From Cytobacillus stercorigallinarum (lineage in GTDB: Bacteria; Bacillota; Bacilli; Bacillales; Cytobacillaceae), in assembly GCF_014836495.1 (NCBI RefSeq), contig NZ_JACSQT010000002.1, forward strand, positions 1 through 64,000: a stretch of DNA of 64,000 nt. The letters are read 5' to 3'. Below are positions 18,503-28,234 of this stretch, in pieces. The position numbers and the translations under genes were made by a program. Numbering within the stretch: position 1 is the stretch's first letter; each line of letters begins with the position of its first letter. Below the pieces are notes generated by a model, which was given only the letters and a program-made list of their open reading frames with translations, was not told where the DNA came from and made no database searches.

Positions 18503-19999
18503 ATGGCTAATACTATTTTACAGATTAATCCGATTGTTCAAGAGTTTTTAAGAGGAACAAAGAAAATGTTTTTAAATGGAAAATGGGTTCCGGCAAATAA
18601 GGGAAAAGTGTATGAGTCCATTAACCCAACAACGAATGAAGTTTTGGCGAAAATTTATGAAGGTGATGAGGGAGATCTTGATATAGCAGTTAAGGCTGCC
18701 AGACGAGCTTTCGAAAGTAGCTGGAAAAACACAGCTCCAAGAGAGAGAGCAAGATTATTAAATAAGCTAGCGGACTTATTAGAAGAAAATTTAGAAGTTA
18801 TTACGCAACTGGATGCCCTTGATTATGGGGGGACACTTGCAGTAGCAGGTGGCTTTGCTGAGAATGCTGTACATCATGTTCGATACTATGCTGGTTGGGC
18901 AACGAAGCTTTATGGAAATACGCTCGACCTTACTAGTGGTGGAAAGATCCATGCTTTTACTAAACGTGAACCTCTAGGTGTTTGTGGTCAAATCACATCT
19001 TGGAACTTTCCTGCTTTAGTTGCATGTTGGAAGATTGCCGCTCCACTTGCGGCTGGGAATACTGTTGTGATAAAACCTTCGCAACAAACATCTCTATCGA
19101 CTTTATATATTGGTAAATTAATAGAGGAAGCTGGTTTTCCTCCTGGGGTTGTTAATATTGTTACAGGTGCAGGAGGGAAGCTTGGGGAAGCGATTACATC
19201 ACACCCAGATATCGATAAAATTGGTTTCACAGGCTCAACAAGTGTAGGAAGACGGATTATGGAAAAAGCGTCGAAATCTTTGAAAAAAATCACGCTTGAA
19301 CTAGGAGGGAAGTCGCCAAACATTATCTTTGCAGACGCTAATTTAAACAAAGCGATTCCTGGTGCAATTCAAGCGATCCTAATGAATACAGGACAAGTGT
19401 GTGCGGCAGGCTCACGTTTATATATTGAACGTTCTGTATATGATACTGTGAAAGCTAAGCTCGTTGAAATAGCGGAAAGCTTTATTTTAGGTGATCCCCT
19501 TGATCCAAACGCGCAAATGGGGCCACTCATTTCTAAAACACAAATAGCTACTGTTGAAAAGTATGTTGAACTAGCCAAAAAAGATGGAGCTACCATTCTT
19601 ACTGGAGGCAAACGACCTACTAGTCCAAACCTTCAACAAGGGAACTTCTATTTACCAACAATTATCGAAGGACTTGATGAAAATTGTCAGTCTGTCTATG
19701 AGGAGATTTTTGGTCCTGTCCTTTGTATTATACCTTTCGATTCAATCGAAGAAGTCATAGAAAGAGCCAATGCAACAGAATATGGGCTAGCTGCAGGTGT
19801 GTGGACGACAAACATAGAGACAACGCATAAAATGGTTGATTCATTAAATGCGGGTTCTGTTTGGGTCAACGAATATTTTTTAACTGATGACAATATCCCA
19901 TTAACTGGATTTAAGCAAAGTGGAATGGGATCGGAATTAGGTTTAGCAGGTATCGAAGCCTATACAAAAGTAAAAAGTGTTGCCATTAAACATGGATAG
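18503..19999 (+). CDS. NAD(P)-dependent aldehyde dehydrogenase
   Basis: Start ATG 18503 is 7 nt from AGGAGG; ATG 18497 is too close. The 498-aa protein has the ALDH catalytic Glu266 in ITLELGGKSPN and Cys300 in NTGQVCAAGSRLY, the NAD-binding GFTGSTSVGR and the IFGPV segment. It oxidises an aldehyde to a carboxylate. Only 15 bp separate it from the monooxygenase and 12 bp from the alcohol dehydrogenase, so it probably finishes the pathway, for example oxidising the aldehyde formed from a hydroxy-acid or an alcohol released by the esterase. Confidence 0.92.
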   Translation: MANTILQINPIVQEFLRGTKKMFLNGKWVPANKGKVYESINPTTNEVLAKIYEGDEGDLDIAVKAARRAFESSWKNTAPRERARLLNKLADLLEENLEVITQLDALDYGGTLAVAGGFAENAVHHVRYYAGWATKLYGNTLDLTSGGKIHAFTKREPLGVCGQITSWNFPALVACWKIAAPLAAGNTVVIKPSQQTSLSTLYIGKLIEEAGFPPGVVNIVTGAGGKLGEAITSHPDIDKIGFTGSTSVGRRIMEKASKSLKKITLELGGKSPNIIFADANLNKAIPGAIQAILMNTGQVCAAGSRLYIERSVYDTVKAKLVEIAESFILGDPLDPNAQMGPLISKTQIATVEKYVELAKKDGATILTGGKRPTSPNLQQGNFYLPTIIEGLDENCQSVYEEIFGPVLCIIPFDSIEEVIERANATEYGLAAGVWTTNIETTHKMVDSLNAGSVWVNEYFLTDDNIPLTGFKQSGMGSELGLAGIEAYTKVKSVAIKHG

Positions 20000-20011
20000 G
20001 GAGCTGATGTT

Positions 20012-21064
20012 ATGAAGGCATTAGTAATTGAAGGAATAAAAAATGCAATTGTTCAAGAAGTACCTGATCCTACAATTGATGAAAATGGGGTGATTGTAAA
20101 AGTAAAAGCAAATGGCGTTTGCCGTAGTGATTGGCATTACTGGGCAGGAGATATACCGATTACCCAAAAAATATTAGGTCACGAATTTACCGGAGTTGTC
20201 GAAGAAGTAGGGAAAAATGTAAAAAACTATAAAAAAGGAGACCGCGTTATCGTTCCTTTCTCAGGTAGTGATGGTACATGCCCATATTGTCTACAGGGCC
20301 ACTCTAACCTCTGTCATTCTTCTTATATTCCTGGATCGACTTATAATGGTGGATATGCGGAGTATGTAGGTGTTCCATTGGGTGACCGTAATATTATTCC
20401 TTTAGCAGAGGAAATTAGTTTTTTAGATGGTGCAGCATTAGGTTGTCGTTTAATGACAGCTTTTCATGGAGTAGTCGATCGAGCAAAAGTGGAACCAGGT
20501 GAGTGGGTTGTTATCTATGGATGTGGAGGAGTGGGCTTAAATGCCATTAATATTGCTGCTTCCATTGGTGCAACCGTCATTGGTGTCGATATTAATCCAA
20601 AGAATCTAGAGTTGGCTAAGCAAATGGGCGCACATGTAGTGATTAATAGTAAAGAAGTAGATCCGGTTCATGCAGTGAAGGAAATCACTGGTGGTGGGGC
20701 GAATGTATCTATTGACGCCCTTGGTATTGCAGATACATGTTTAAATGGGATTCATAGTTTAGCCAAACGTGGTCGCCACTTACAAGTTGGCGTGACAACA
20801 AAAGTTGAAGATGGAAAAATTGCCTTACCTATTGATCAAATGGTTATGCAAGAAATCCAATTTATCGGAACTTTAGGGATGCCGAATCACCGTTTTGATT
20901 CATTACTTCCTTTAGTATTGCAAGGGAAAATAACACCAGGTAAGATGGTAACAGCAGAAATCAGTTTATCTGAAGTAACAAAAATCTTTGAAGAAATGAG
21001 CAATTATAATACATCAGGAACCTACATTGTCACAGAATTTGAGAAAAGCACTGTAACTGCATAA
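20012..21064 (+). CDS. Zinc-dependent alcohol dehydrogenase (MDR family)
   Basis: The 350-aa protein has the catalytic zinc ligands Cys37 and His57-Glu58 (GHEFTG), and the Rossmann motif GCGGVGL near 167. The structural-zinc lobe shows only three cysteines (Cys90, Cys93, Cys101); the first of the usual four seems replaced, with Asp87 nearby, so that zinc may be bound differently or absent. It should oxidise an alcohol with NAD(P). As last gene of the operon it could supply the ketone to the monooxygenase or oxidise the hydroxy-product downstream. A strong terminator follows. Confidence 0.9.
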   Translation: MKALVIEGIKNAIVQEVPDPTIDENGVIVKVKANGVCRSDWHYWAGDIPITQKILGHEFTGVVEEVGKNVKNYKKGDRVIVPFSGSDGTCPYCLQGHSNLCHSSYIPGSTYNGGYAEYVGVPLGDRNIIPLAEEISFLDGAALGCRLMTAFHGVVDRAKVEPGEWVVIYGCGGVGLNAINIAASIGATVIGVDINPKNLELAKQMGAHVVINSKEVDPVHAVKEITGGGANVSIDALGIADTCLNGIHSLAKRGRHLQVGVTTKVEDGKIALPIDQMVMQEIQFIGTLGMPNHRFDSLLPLVLQGKITPGKMVTAEISLSEVTKIFEEMSNYNTSGTYIVTEFEKSTVTA

Positions 21065-21070
21065 AGTAAT

Positions 21071-21103
21071 GGAGCGTCCTTTTTTAGGATGCTCTTTTTT
21101 GTT
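21071..21103 (+). terminator. Rho-independent terminator of the monooxygenase operon
   Basis: GAGCGTCC and GGATGCTC pair around a T-rich loop and are followed by a long T run, directly after the alcohol dehydrogenase stop. Confidence 0.88.
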
Positions 21104-21286
21104 TTTTTTAGAAAAATTTTATATCTAACAACATAATCGAATGAATATGGCAATAGTAGGTGTAGAGAAATGAAAGGAATAAAAGAATAATAAAAAAGGA
21201 TGTAGATTTCGCTTAAGGAAAAATACGAATAATTTGCAGGGTTTCACCACTTTAAGGTCGAATGTATGTTCTTAAGAGGTGAAAGA

Positions 21287-22039
21287 ATGAATAATGAAAC
21301 GTTAATACAAAACAAAAAAAGTTGGGATCAAGCTGCAGAGAGATTTTTTGCTAGAAACCCGCTGCCTGAATATGGTCCGTTCGCACCTACTGAAGAAGAT
21401 TTACAGTTATTCGGTGAGGTGAAAGGAAAGAGGATATTGGAATTAGGATGCGGGAGTGGTCATTCAATCAAATATCTAGATGGAAAATCTCCTAGTGAAT
21501 TATGGGGGCTTGATTTATCTCATGTACAAATTCAAACAGCTAAGCACTTATTAGCAGAAAGTAATACATTGATTCAATTATTTGAGTCTCCAATGGAAGC
21601 GAATCCTGGTATTCCGAGTGCATATTTTGATATCGTCTTCTCAATATACGCGATTGGATGGTCGACGAATTTAAGCAAAACGTTGGCCAATGTCTTTCAA
21701 TATTTAAATGATGGTGGTTTATTTATCTTTAGTTGGGAACATCCACTATATAATAGAATGAGCCATCAAAATGGACAACTCGTTATGACTAAAAGCTATC
21801 ATGAGGAAGGTGCATATGATCATCATGCATGGCAGGAACCAGCAACAATGCAACAATATAAATTAAGTACATATATCAATTTACTAATTACTTCAGGGTT
21901 TCATATTGAGCAAATAATCGAAGAGGTCTGTATATCAGAAGAAGATAAAGATAGACATAGTAATGGCTGGTATTCACCTGATAAAGCTAGTCTATTACCG
22001 ACTAGTTTTATTATCAAATGTCGTAAGCCAACTATATAG
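21287..22039 (+). CDS. Class I SAM-dependent methyltransferase
   Basis: ATG 21287 behind GAGGTGAAAGA gives a 250-aa protein. Motif I is ILELGCGSGHSI, followed by the acidic GLDLS after the second strand and a DGGLFIFSWEHP segment typical of ubiquinone/menaquinone- or small-molecule-type methyltransferases. The substrate is not evident. It is single, flanked by terminators on both sides, and separate from the operon before it. Confidence 0.88.
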   Translation: MNNETLIQNKKSWDQAAERFFARNPLPEYGPFAPTEEDLQLFGEVKGKRILELGCGSGHSIKYLDGKSPSELWGLDLSHVQIQTAKHLLAESNTLIQLFESPMEANPGIPSAYFDIVFSIYAIGWSTNLSKTLANVFQYLNDGGLFIFSWEHPLYNRMSHQNGQLVMTKSYHEEGAYDHHAWQEPATMQQYKLSTYINLLITSGFHIEQIIEEVCISEEDKDRHSNGWYSPDKASLLPTSFIIKCRKPTI

Positions 22040-22050
22040 GGCATACTAAC

Positions 22051-22086
22051 AAAGACTTTCAAACTAGAAATGAAAGTCTTTTTTTA
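22051..22086 (+). terminator. Rho-independent terminator
   Basis: AAAGACTTTCA and TGAAAGTCTTT form an 11-bp stem with a T run on the + strand, ending the methyltransferase transcript; the A-rich left side lets it work for the convergent antiporter gene as well. Confidence 0.88.
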
Positions 22087-22115
22087 TCATTCACATTTAA
22101 TGATTTCATCGATTT

Positions 22116-23072
22116 TTAATTCCGAATAATAATATAAACCAAATAAATAATGTACGCGAAAACGAGTATTAATCCTTCTCTTTTGCCGATTTTAAAACGG
22201 GTCCGCGAGAATATAAATAGGACAACCGTCAGGATTATCATTAGAATGACGTCAATAAAGACTTTATCATTCACGGCTAATGGTGAGATGGTTGCCGATG
22301 CACCAAGTACAAATAAAATATTAAAAATATTACTGCCTACAATATTACCCAATGCGATTTCGCTTTCTTTTTTTAACGCTGCAGTAATCGAAGTTACTAG
22401 TTCTGGTAGAGAGGTACCTATTGCAACAATTGTTAATCCTACTAATGTTTCACTCATACCAAGGGAGTACGCAATTTCTGTACCATTGTTAACTACTAAA
22501 TTCCCCCCAAAAATAATGGCGGCCAGACCTAAAGTCGAAATGAATATATTTTTACCCCAGGTAAGGTCTTGAGGAGTAGATGTAGTTTCTATATTTTGCC
22601 GACTTTTTAGGCCAATTTCAATGACATAATACATAAATATAGATAAAAATAATAAAAAGACAAGTCCGTCACTACGAGTCAGTAGATTACTGTCAAAACC
22701 CTGCAAAGTTATATCACTCATCAGAATGAGCAAAGTAACACTTGCAAGAAATGTGAAAGGGATTTCTTTTTTTATTGTCTCACTTTGTACTTTCAATGGA
22801 TATAAAAAGGCAGTAGCCCCTACCACAAGTGTGATGTTAAAGATATTGCTCCCGAGCACATTTCCTAGTGAAACATCTGCACTTCCTTCAAGTGCGGCAA
22901 TAATACTGACAGTAGCCTCAGGTGAACTTGTTCCAAATGCAACGATCGTTAACCCAATTAACATGGGTGGGACCCTTAGCAACCTAGCAATATTGGAAGA
23001 ACCGTCAACAAAAAGATCGGCTCCTTTAATCAATAAAGCGAATCCAACAATTAATAAAATATAAGTCATCAT
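22116..23072 (-). CDS. Calcium/sodium (CaCA family) antiporter
   Basis: The 318-aa membrane protein has ten predicted helices and two inverted alpha repeats, with GTSSPEATVS near residue 50 and GTSLPELVTS near 210, the ion-binding signatures of the Ca2+/cation antiporter superfamily (YrbG type). It exports Ca2+ in exchange for Na+ or H+; the coupling ion cannot be told. ATG 23072 is spaced 6 nt from AAAGGGGA; a GTG two codons earlier is too close to the site. Confidence 0.9.
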   Translation of the reverse strand: MMTYILLIVGFALLIKGADLFVDGSSNIARLLRVPPMLIGLTIVAFGTSSPEATVSIIAALEGSADVSLGNVLGSNIFNITLVVGATAFLYPLKVQSETIKKEIPFTFLASVTLLILMSDITLQGFDSNLLTRSDGLVFLLFLSIFMYYVIEIGLKSRQNIETTSTPQDLTWGKNIFISTLGLAAIIFGGNLVVNNGTEIAYSLGMSETLVGLTIVAIGTSLPELVTSITAALKKESEIALGNIVGSNIFNILFVLGASATISPLAVNDKVFIDVILMIILTVVLFIFSRTRFKIGKREGLILVFAYIIYLVYIIIRN

Positions 23073-23438
23073 CCGCACTCCCCTTTACATATATACATAT
23101 CTTCTATTATTTTCTTCCTACACCTGTATATACTATGTAGTTGTTAAGGATGTATATTAAGTTTAGAAAAATAAAGCGCTTATCAATTACTCATAGGAAA
23201 TTCCAAAGTTATGTTAAACAGTCATGATAGTTGTTTGCAGAAATTATGAGAAGTACTTAATATGTAAAGAAGATGAATCTACCTAATTGAGTGGCCAACT
23301 TGTAGTTTTCAATTAAAACCTTAAGAGATAGTGGATTAATTTTTGCTAACATCTTATAAAAGGCTAGTTAATCGTACCAAAAGGAATAATAAGAGGGGAC
23401 AGATTGGTGTCAATAGTCTCTAGGAAGGAAGCGTAAGT
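23073..23438. other. Intergenic region upstream of the two-component operon
   Basis: 366 bp between divergent genes, AT-rich. I found no clear inverted repeat, terminator or consensus promoter. A GGAAGG site at the right end serves the response regulator. Confidence 0.3.
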
Positions 23439-24104
23439 ATGAAAAAAATTCTAGTAATAGAGGATGATATCGCGCTGAATCAGGGCATTACTTTGAGTTT
23501 GAAACAAGATAATTATTCGTTTACTCAAGTATATACATTAGAAGATGCGACGGCTGCTTTACATAAGGAAATATTTGATTTAATGCTGGTAGATATTAAT
23601 TTGCCAGACGGAAATGGTGTTGAATGGATTCAAGCTATGATGAAAAATGACTTGTGTCCTTTTATTTTTCTTACAGCTAATGATCTTGAAGTCGATATTG
23701 TGAGAGGGTTAGAACTTGGGGCAGATGACTATATAACGAAACCATTCAGTTTAATGATCTTACGGGCAAGAGTCTCGGCAGTGTTTCGTAGACAACAATC
23801 TCAACAGAATACAGATATTTATCAAATAGGAAATTTTTATTTTAACTTCGAAAAAATGCAATTTATGAATCAATCAAAGCCTATAGAATTAAGCAAAACG
23901 GAACAGAAATTGTTGCGCTTATTAATCGTCAATAAAGGGCAAACACTACAACGAGAACTGTTGATAGACAAAGTATGGTTGGATGAATCAGCATTTGTTG
24001 AAAAGAATGCACTTTCAGTTGCTATTAAAAGGTTAAGAGATAAGTTAGGGAAAGAGAATAGAATTGAAACAGTGTACGGGATAGGCTACTCATGGAAAAA
24101 ATAG
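23439..24104 (+). CDS. OmpR-family response regulator
   Basis: The 221-aa protein has a receiver domain with acidic pair Asp9/Asp10, phospho-acceptor Asp52 in LVDINLPDGNG, Thr79 and Lys101, then a winged-helix DNA-binding domain from about residue 125 to the end (VYGIGYSWKK). It overlaps the kinase gene by 13 bp. With the downstream ATPase and large FtsX-type permease it matches the Bacillus pattern of peptide- or antimicrobial-sensing modules next to ABC exporters (BceRS/YxdJK-like). Confidence 0.92.
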   Translation: MKKILVIEDDIALNQGITLSLKQDNYSFTQVYTLEDATAALHKEIFDLMLVDINLPDGNGVEWIQAMMKNDLCPFIFLTANDLEVDIVRGLELGADDYITKPFSLMILRARVSAVFRRQQSQQNTDIYQIGNFYFNFEKMQFMNQSKPIELSKTEQKLLRLLIVNKGQTLQRELLIDKVWLDESAFVEKNALSVAIKRLRDKLGKENRIETVYGIGYSWKK

Positions 24105-25000
24105 CTATTTTGTTAGTTGTAATTGTAGCCATTATAAGTACATGGCTAATTGGAAAATGGTATTATGAGCGAAAAATTAGCCGTATTTTAAATCGCTTAT
24201 CTGAGATGATTGAATCAGCGAAGAACGGACAATTTAGAGAATCGACGTATGATGAGTCTAAATTATCAGCGGTAGAATCAAAGATGAGGCAGTATCTCTT
24301 AGAAAGTGGAACATCTAAAGAACAGCTTTCAAAAGAACGTGACGAAATAAAGACATTAATATCTGATATAGCACATCAAACAAAAACACCCATTGCCAAT
24401 ATTATGCTCTATGGGCAACTGTTAGATGAGGAAGGCTTATCAATGAATGGAAAAACATACATTAATCAATTAAACCATCAAACGACAAAATTAAGTTTTT
24501 TAGTACAAGCATTAGTTAATTCCTCTCGATTAGAAACCGGAATCATACATGTGACGCCAAAACAGCAGTTACTGAAACCTTTGCTACAAGATATTATTCA
24601 AGATTTGCGGCCAATATTTAACGAGAAGCAACAAAGGATTGATCTTCAATGTGGAATAGAACAAGCTAGTTTTGATTATAAATGGACAAAAGAGGCGTTA
24701 TTAAATATTGTTGATAATGCTAATAAATATACGAAAGAAGCAGGAAAAATAACAATTAAGGTACTTGAATATGATAGCTTCTGTAGGATAGATATCCAGG
24801 ACTCAGGCATTGGTATAAAAGAATCTGAAATTAACAAGATTTTTATACGTTTTTTCCGCTCTAAAGAGGTGTATCATATGGAAGGTGTAGGGATTGGCTT
24901 GTTTTTAACAAGAGAAATTATTATGCGCCAAGGTGGTTATATTAAAGTTGCCTCTAAACCAAATCAAGGATCGTTATTTTCCGTTTTTCTTCCAAAATAA
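24092..25000 (+). CDS. Sensor histidine kinase
   Basis: The 302-aa kinase has a single clear membrane helix (residues about 4-22), no extracellular sensor domain, a short linker, the HisKA box with His95 in DIAHQTKTP, and HATPase motifs N (NIVDNANKYT), G1 (DSGIGI) and G2 (GVGIGL). Kinases with so little outside the membrane usually take their signal from a partner transporter, which fits the ABC genes directly downstream. It is encoded in an overlap with the response regulator. Confidence 0.9.
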   Translation: MEKIAILLVVIVAIISTWLIGKWYYERKISRILNRLSEMIESAKNGQFRESTYDESKLSAVESKMRQYLLESGTSKEQLSKERDEIKTLISDIAHQTKTPIANIMLYGQLLDEEGLSMNGKTYINQLNHQTTKLSFLVQALVNSSRLETGIIHVTPKQQLLKPLLQDIIQDLRPIFNEKQQRIDLQCGIEQASFDYKWTKEALLNIVDNANKYTKEAGKITIKVLEYDSFCRIDIQDSGIGIKESEINKIFIRFFRSKEVYHMEGVGIGLFLTREIIMRQGGYIKVASKPNQGSLFSVFLPK

Positions 25001-25108
25001 TAAATACTTTTCATTTCTTTCAATTGTGATAGATTTCAGAAAGAACATAGAAAGATTTAATTTTTACAATCACATTGTTAACGAACAAGTATTTTGGAGG
25101 AGAGACAT

Positions 25109-25798
25109 ATGAACATAGTTACGGCAAACGCTTTAAAAAAATACTATGGTAGTGGAACGAATATAGTAAAAGCATTAGATCATACTACCTTACAAATTGA
25201 GCATGGAGAATTTGTAACGATTATTGGGACATCAGGTAGTGGGAAATCCACTTTACTCCATATGCTCGGTGGTTTGGATTATCCAGATTCAGGTGAAGTC
25301 ATTATTGATGGACAATCGTTATTTACCTTAAGTGCTGATGAATTAACCATTTTTCGTAGACGTAAAATCGGTTTTATTTTTCAACAATTTAACTTAATCC
25401 CCGTTCTGAATGTATATGAAAATATTGTTTTGCCAATAGAACTAGATGGTAACCAGGTGGATGAGGAATATGTCAAGGAGATCATTACACTATTAGGATT
25501 GAAGGAAAAAGTATACAATCTGCCTCATCAATTGTCAGGTGGACAACAGCAGCGTGTGGCTATAGCAAGAGCACTGGCTACAAAGCCGTCAATTATACTT
25601 GCAGATGAGCCTACAGGAAATTTAGATAGTAAAACGAGCTTAGATGTAATTGGTTTATTAAAAGTAACAAGTGATCGTTTTAAGCAGACGGTTATTATGA
25701 TTACACATAATGAAGAAATCGCGCAAATGGCCGATCGCACCATTCGAATTGAGGATGGGCAGATCGTAGGTGGTAATGGTTATGCTGAAGGTCAATAA
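25109..25798 (+). CDS. ABC transporter ATP-binding protein
   Basis: ATG 25109 is preceded by TTTTGGAGGAGAG. The 229-aa ATPase has Walker A GTSGSGKST at 40-48, signature LSGGQQQRVAIARALA, Walker B IILADEPTGNLDSK and the switch His in MITHNEE. It belongs to the MacB/LolD/BceA type that drives FtsX-domain permeases rather than classical transport. The permease start overlaps its 3' end by about 20 bp. Confidence 0.93.
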   Translation: MNIVTANALKKYYGSGTNIVKALDHTTLQIEHGEFVTIIGTSGSGKSTLLHMLGGLDYPDSGEVIIDGQSLFTLSADELTIFRRRKIGFIFQQFNLIPVLNVYENIVLPIELDGNQVDEEYVKEIITLLGLKEKVYNLPHQLSGGQQQRVAIARALATKPSIILADEPTGNLDSKTSLDVIGLLKVTSDRFKQTVIMITHNEEIAQMADRTIRIEDGQIVGGNGYAEGQ

Positions 25799-28148
25799 TC
25801 AAAAGGTCATTAAAACATTATCCAAACGTTTACTTAAAGAAAATAAGTCTAGGAATAAAGTAGCTTTACTGGCGATTGTTTTAACAAGTTTTATGTTGAG
25901 TGCATTGATTCTTTTTGGCATGAATGCTAATCGGTTTATTGAAGTCAATTGGATTCAATCTGCGGGAACAGCAGCTGATGCGTATTTAACAAATCCGACT
26001 GAGTTACAGTTATCCACTTTAGATAAAGCATCTTCGGTTGAACGAATAGGACAAATCACACAAGCAGCAAGTAGTGAAATTGGTGATGACCGTATTGAAT
26101 TAAGTTATTTATCAAAAGAAGCCTATCATATGAAACAAGATGCATTATATCCAATTAACGGAGAATACCCTAAAAAGCAAGATGAAATCATGCTCTCGAA
26201 GGAAGCAGTTGATTATTTAACTGGTTCAACACCGAAAAAGGGAATGGAAATTGAGTTGCCGATTTTGGATGAGCACGGGAAACAAGTGATGCAGGAATTT
26301 ACTCTCACAGGGTGGTTTACTGATCCACTTTTTTCAAAGGATCCTTTTGCCAGTATGGGGTTTGTTTCAAAAGCCTACTTAGAAAGCACCAATCACACAT
26401 TAGAAAATAACGGATATGCAGATATTCAGTTTAAAAGAGGAATTACCCCATTAGATGAAGTAGAACGGTTAGAACAGCAAGTGAATGTATTTGATTCGCA
26501 GCAATTCGCAACATATTTTAACTTATCTGGATCAAGTGATCAGATGATGATGCTTGCAGGTATTGGAGTGGTTGTTCTTCTTATTATGTTTAGCGGATAC
26601 CTACTTATATATAATATCTTCTATCTATCGATTTCACACGATATTCAGTCATATGGATTATTGAAAACAATTGGTACTACTGCTAAACAGCTTCAACAGA
26701 TTATTAGAGGACAAGCATTGAGACTTTCTGTCATTGGTATCCCAATTGGTAGTGCCCTAGCTATTGCTTTAGCTTTTGGTTTTGCTTTATATGGCGGTCT
26801 ACCGAATTTCTTTAGATATTGGCAAGTACAGTTAGTACTTATTTTGTTAAGTAGTTTATTCTCATTTATGACTGTCTTTATTAGTGTATGGAAGCCGGCC
26901 CGAAAGGTTGGGAAGATATCACCAGTAGAAGCGACTCGTTATACAGATATAAAAGTTCAAAGTAAAAAAACGAAGGCAACAACCAATGGTGGAAAAATAG
27001 GGAAAATGGCATGGAGAAACATTTTCCGACATGGAAAAAGAACAACGGTGGTTTTTATGTCCTTATTCTTTGGATTGACAACATTTTTATCGGTTTTTAC
27101 AATTGTTGAAAGCTTAGATATTGAGAATTATGTATCCAATTCAATGATAAGTGATATTGAAATTCGTAATGGCTATATGATGGATGATGAAGGAAATTAT
27201 GAACCAGTTTACAATTTATCGCACAAACTAATTAAGGAGTTTGAAACAGTTTCTGGAGTGACAGACGTTAGTCCACAGTATGAATCAAAATATAAAGCGG
27301 AATTTTCGGATGCATTTTCCTCTTATTATCATTGGGCTAAGGATAGTATTTCAAAAGCAGAACTAGCAAAGCGATTTGAGGGTGAAATCATTAGCTTGAA
27401 AAATGAGGATTTTGAACGTTTATTGAGTCTTCATCCTGCTAAAGTAAATAGCAATAACGATTTATCAAGGGAAAAGACGGTGTATTTACGGCAATCACTT
27501 GAGGGAATCTATGAACTTCCGAGCAATTTTGTTATCACACATCCGATAACAGGTGAACAATTTAGAGTCAATTTTGGCGGCTACTTACCACTCAATCTAG
27601 ATTCATCCGGACTCAATAACTGGGCCCCAACATTAATCGTACCGGAAAAATTCATGGAGAACTTCAATGGTAAATATCAACCCGAGATCGGTTCGGTCTA
27701 TGTGTCTGTCGAAAAAGGAAAAGACAAGGAAGTCCAACAACAAATCCAACAGATATCCGAGGAATACGGTGTTTTCCAATTCGAAACAAAAGAAGCCATA
27801 CGTGATAGTTTGCAGCTATCAAAAATTGCGATCTCACTTATTGGCGGCGGATTTTCTGTTCTTCTTGCCTTGATAGGCATTGTCAATTTTATTAATATCA
27901 TGTTTACGGGAATCATTAATCGAAAACAAGAATTATCTGTATTAGAAAGTATTGGTATGACAAGAAAGCAAGTGAAAAAGATGGTTGCGACTGAAGGCGT
28001 ATATTATGCTATGATCTCCTTGGGATTAGTATGGACAATAGGGAATGGAATAGCCTATGGATTATTCGTCTTATTTAATTCAGTCTCAAAATATGCAGTC
28101 TATCAGTTTCCACTCATACCAATGGTGGTTGTGTCAATAGTAAATTAA
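25776..28148 (+). CDS. FtsX-domain ABC permease, frameshifted at the C-terminus
   Basis: This about 790-aa permease has an N-terminal helix (residues about 30-50), a large extracellular MacB-like domain, a three-helix FtsX unit at about 255-385, then a second helix, a second extracellular domain at about 445-675, and a second FtsX unit near 685-790. It ends VVVSIVN, but the +2 frame carries on as ITVPLLTFKKMTKQSITERL and stops at 28234, the natural ending of this family. A one-base indel near 28140 therefore removes part of the last helix and the cytoplasmic tail. Function is doubtful unless this is a sequencing error. Start ATG 25776 or 25782. Confidence 0.87.
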   Translation: MVMLKVNNQKVIKTLSKRLLKENKSRNKVALLAIVLTSFMLSALILFGMNANRFIEVNWIQSAGTAADAYLTNPTELQLSTLDKASSVERIGQITQAASSEIGDDRIELSYLSKEAYHMKQDALYPINGEYPKKQDEIMLSKEAVDYLTGSTPKKGMEIELPILDEHGKQVMQEFTLTGWFTDPLFSKDPFASMGFVSKAYLESTNHTLENNGYADIQFKRGITPLDEVERLEQQVNVFDSQQFATYFNLSGSSDQMMMLAGIGVVVLLIMFSGYLLIYNIFYLSISHDIQSYGLLKTIGTTAKQLQQIIRGQALRLSVIGIPIGSALAIALAFGFALYGGLPNFFRYWQVQLVLILLSSLFSFMTVFISVWKPARKVGKISPVEATRYTDIKVQSKKTKATTNGGKIGKMAWRNIFRHGKRTTVVFMSLFFGLTTFLSVFTIVESLDIENYVSNSMISDIEIRNGYMMDDEGNYEPVYNLSHKLIKEFETVSGVTDVSPQYESKYKAEFSDAFSSYYHWAKDSISKAELAKRFEGEIISLKNEDFERLLSLHPAKVNSNNDLSREKTVYLRQSLEGIYELPSNFVITHPITGEQFRVNFGGYLPLNLDSSGLNNWAPTLIVPEKFMENFNGKYQPEIGSVYVSVEKGKDKEVQQQIQQISEEYGVFQFETKEAIRDSLQLSKIAISLIGGGFSVLLALIGIVNFINIMFTGIINRKQELSVLESIGMTRKQVKKMVATEGVYYAMISLGLVWTIGNGIAYGLFVLFNSVSKYAVYQFPLIPMVVVSIVN

Positions 28149-28234
28149 TTATTTGTATAACAGTTCCATTGCTAACTTTCAAAAAAATGACAAAACAATC
28201 AATCACTGAGCGATTGAAGGAGAATATGTATTAA

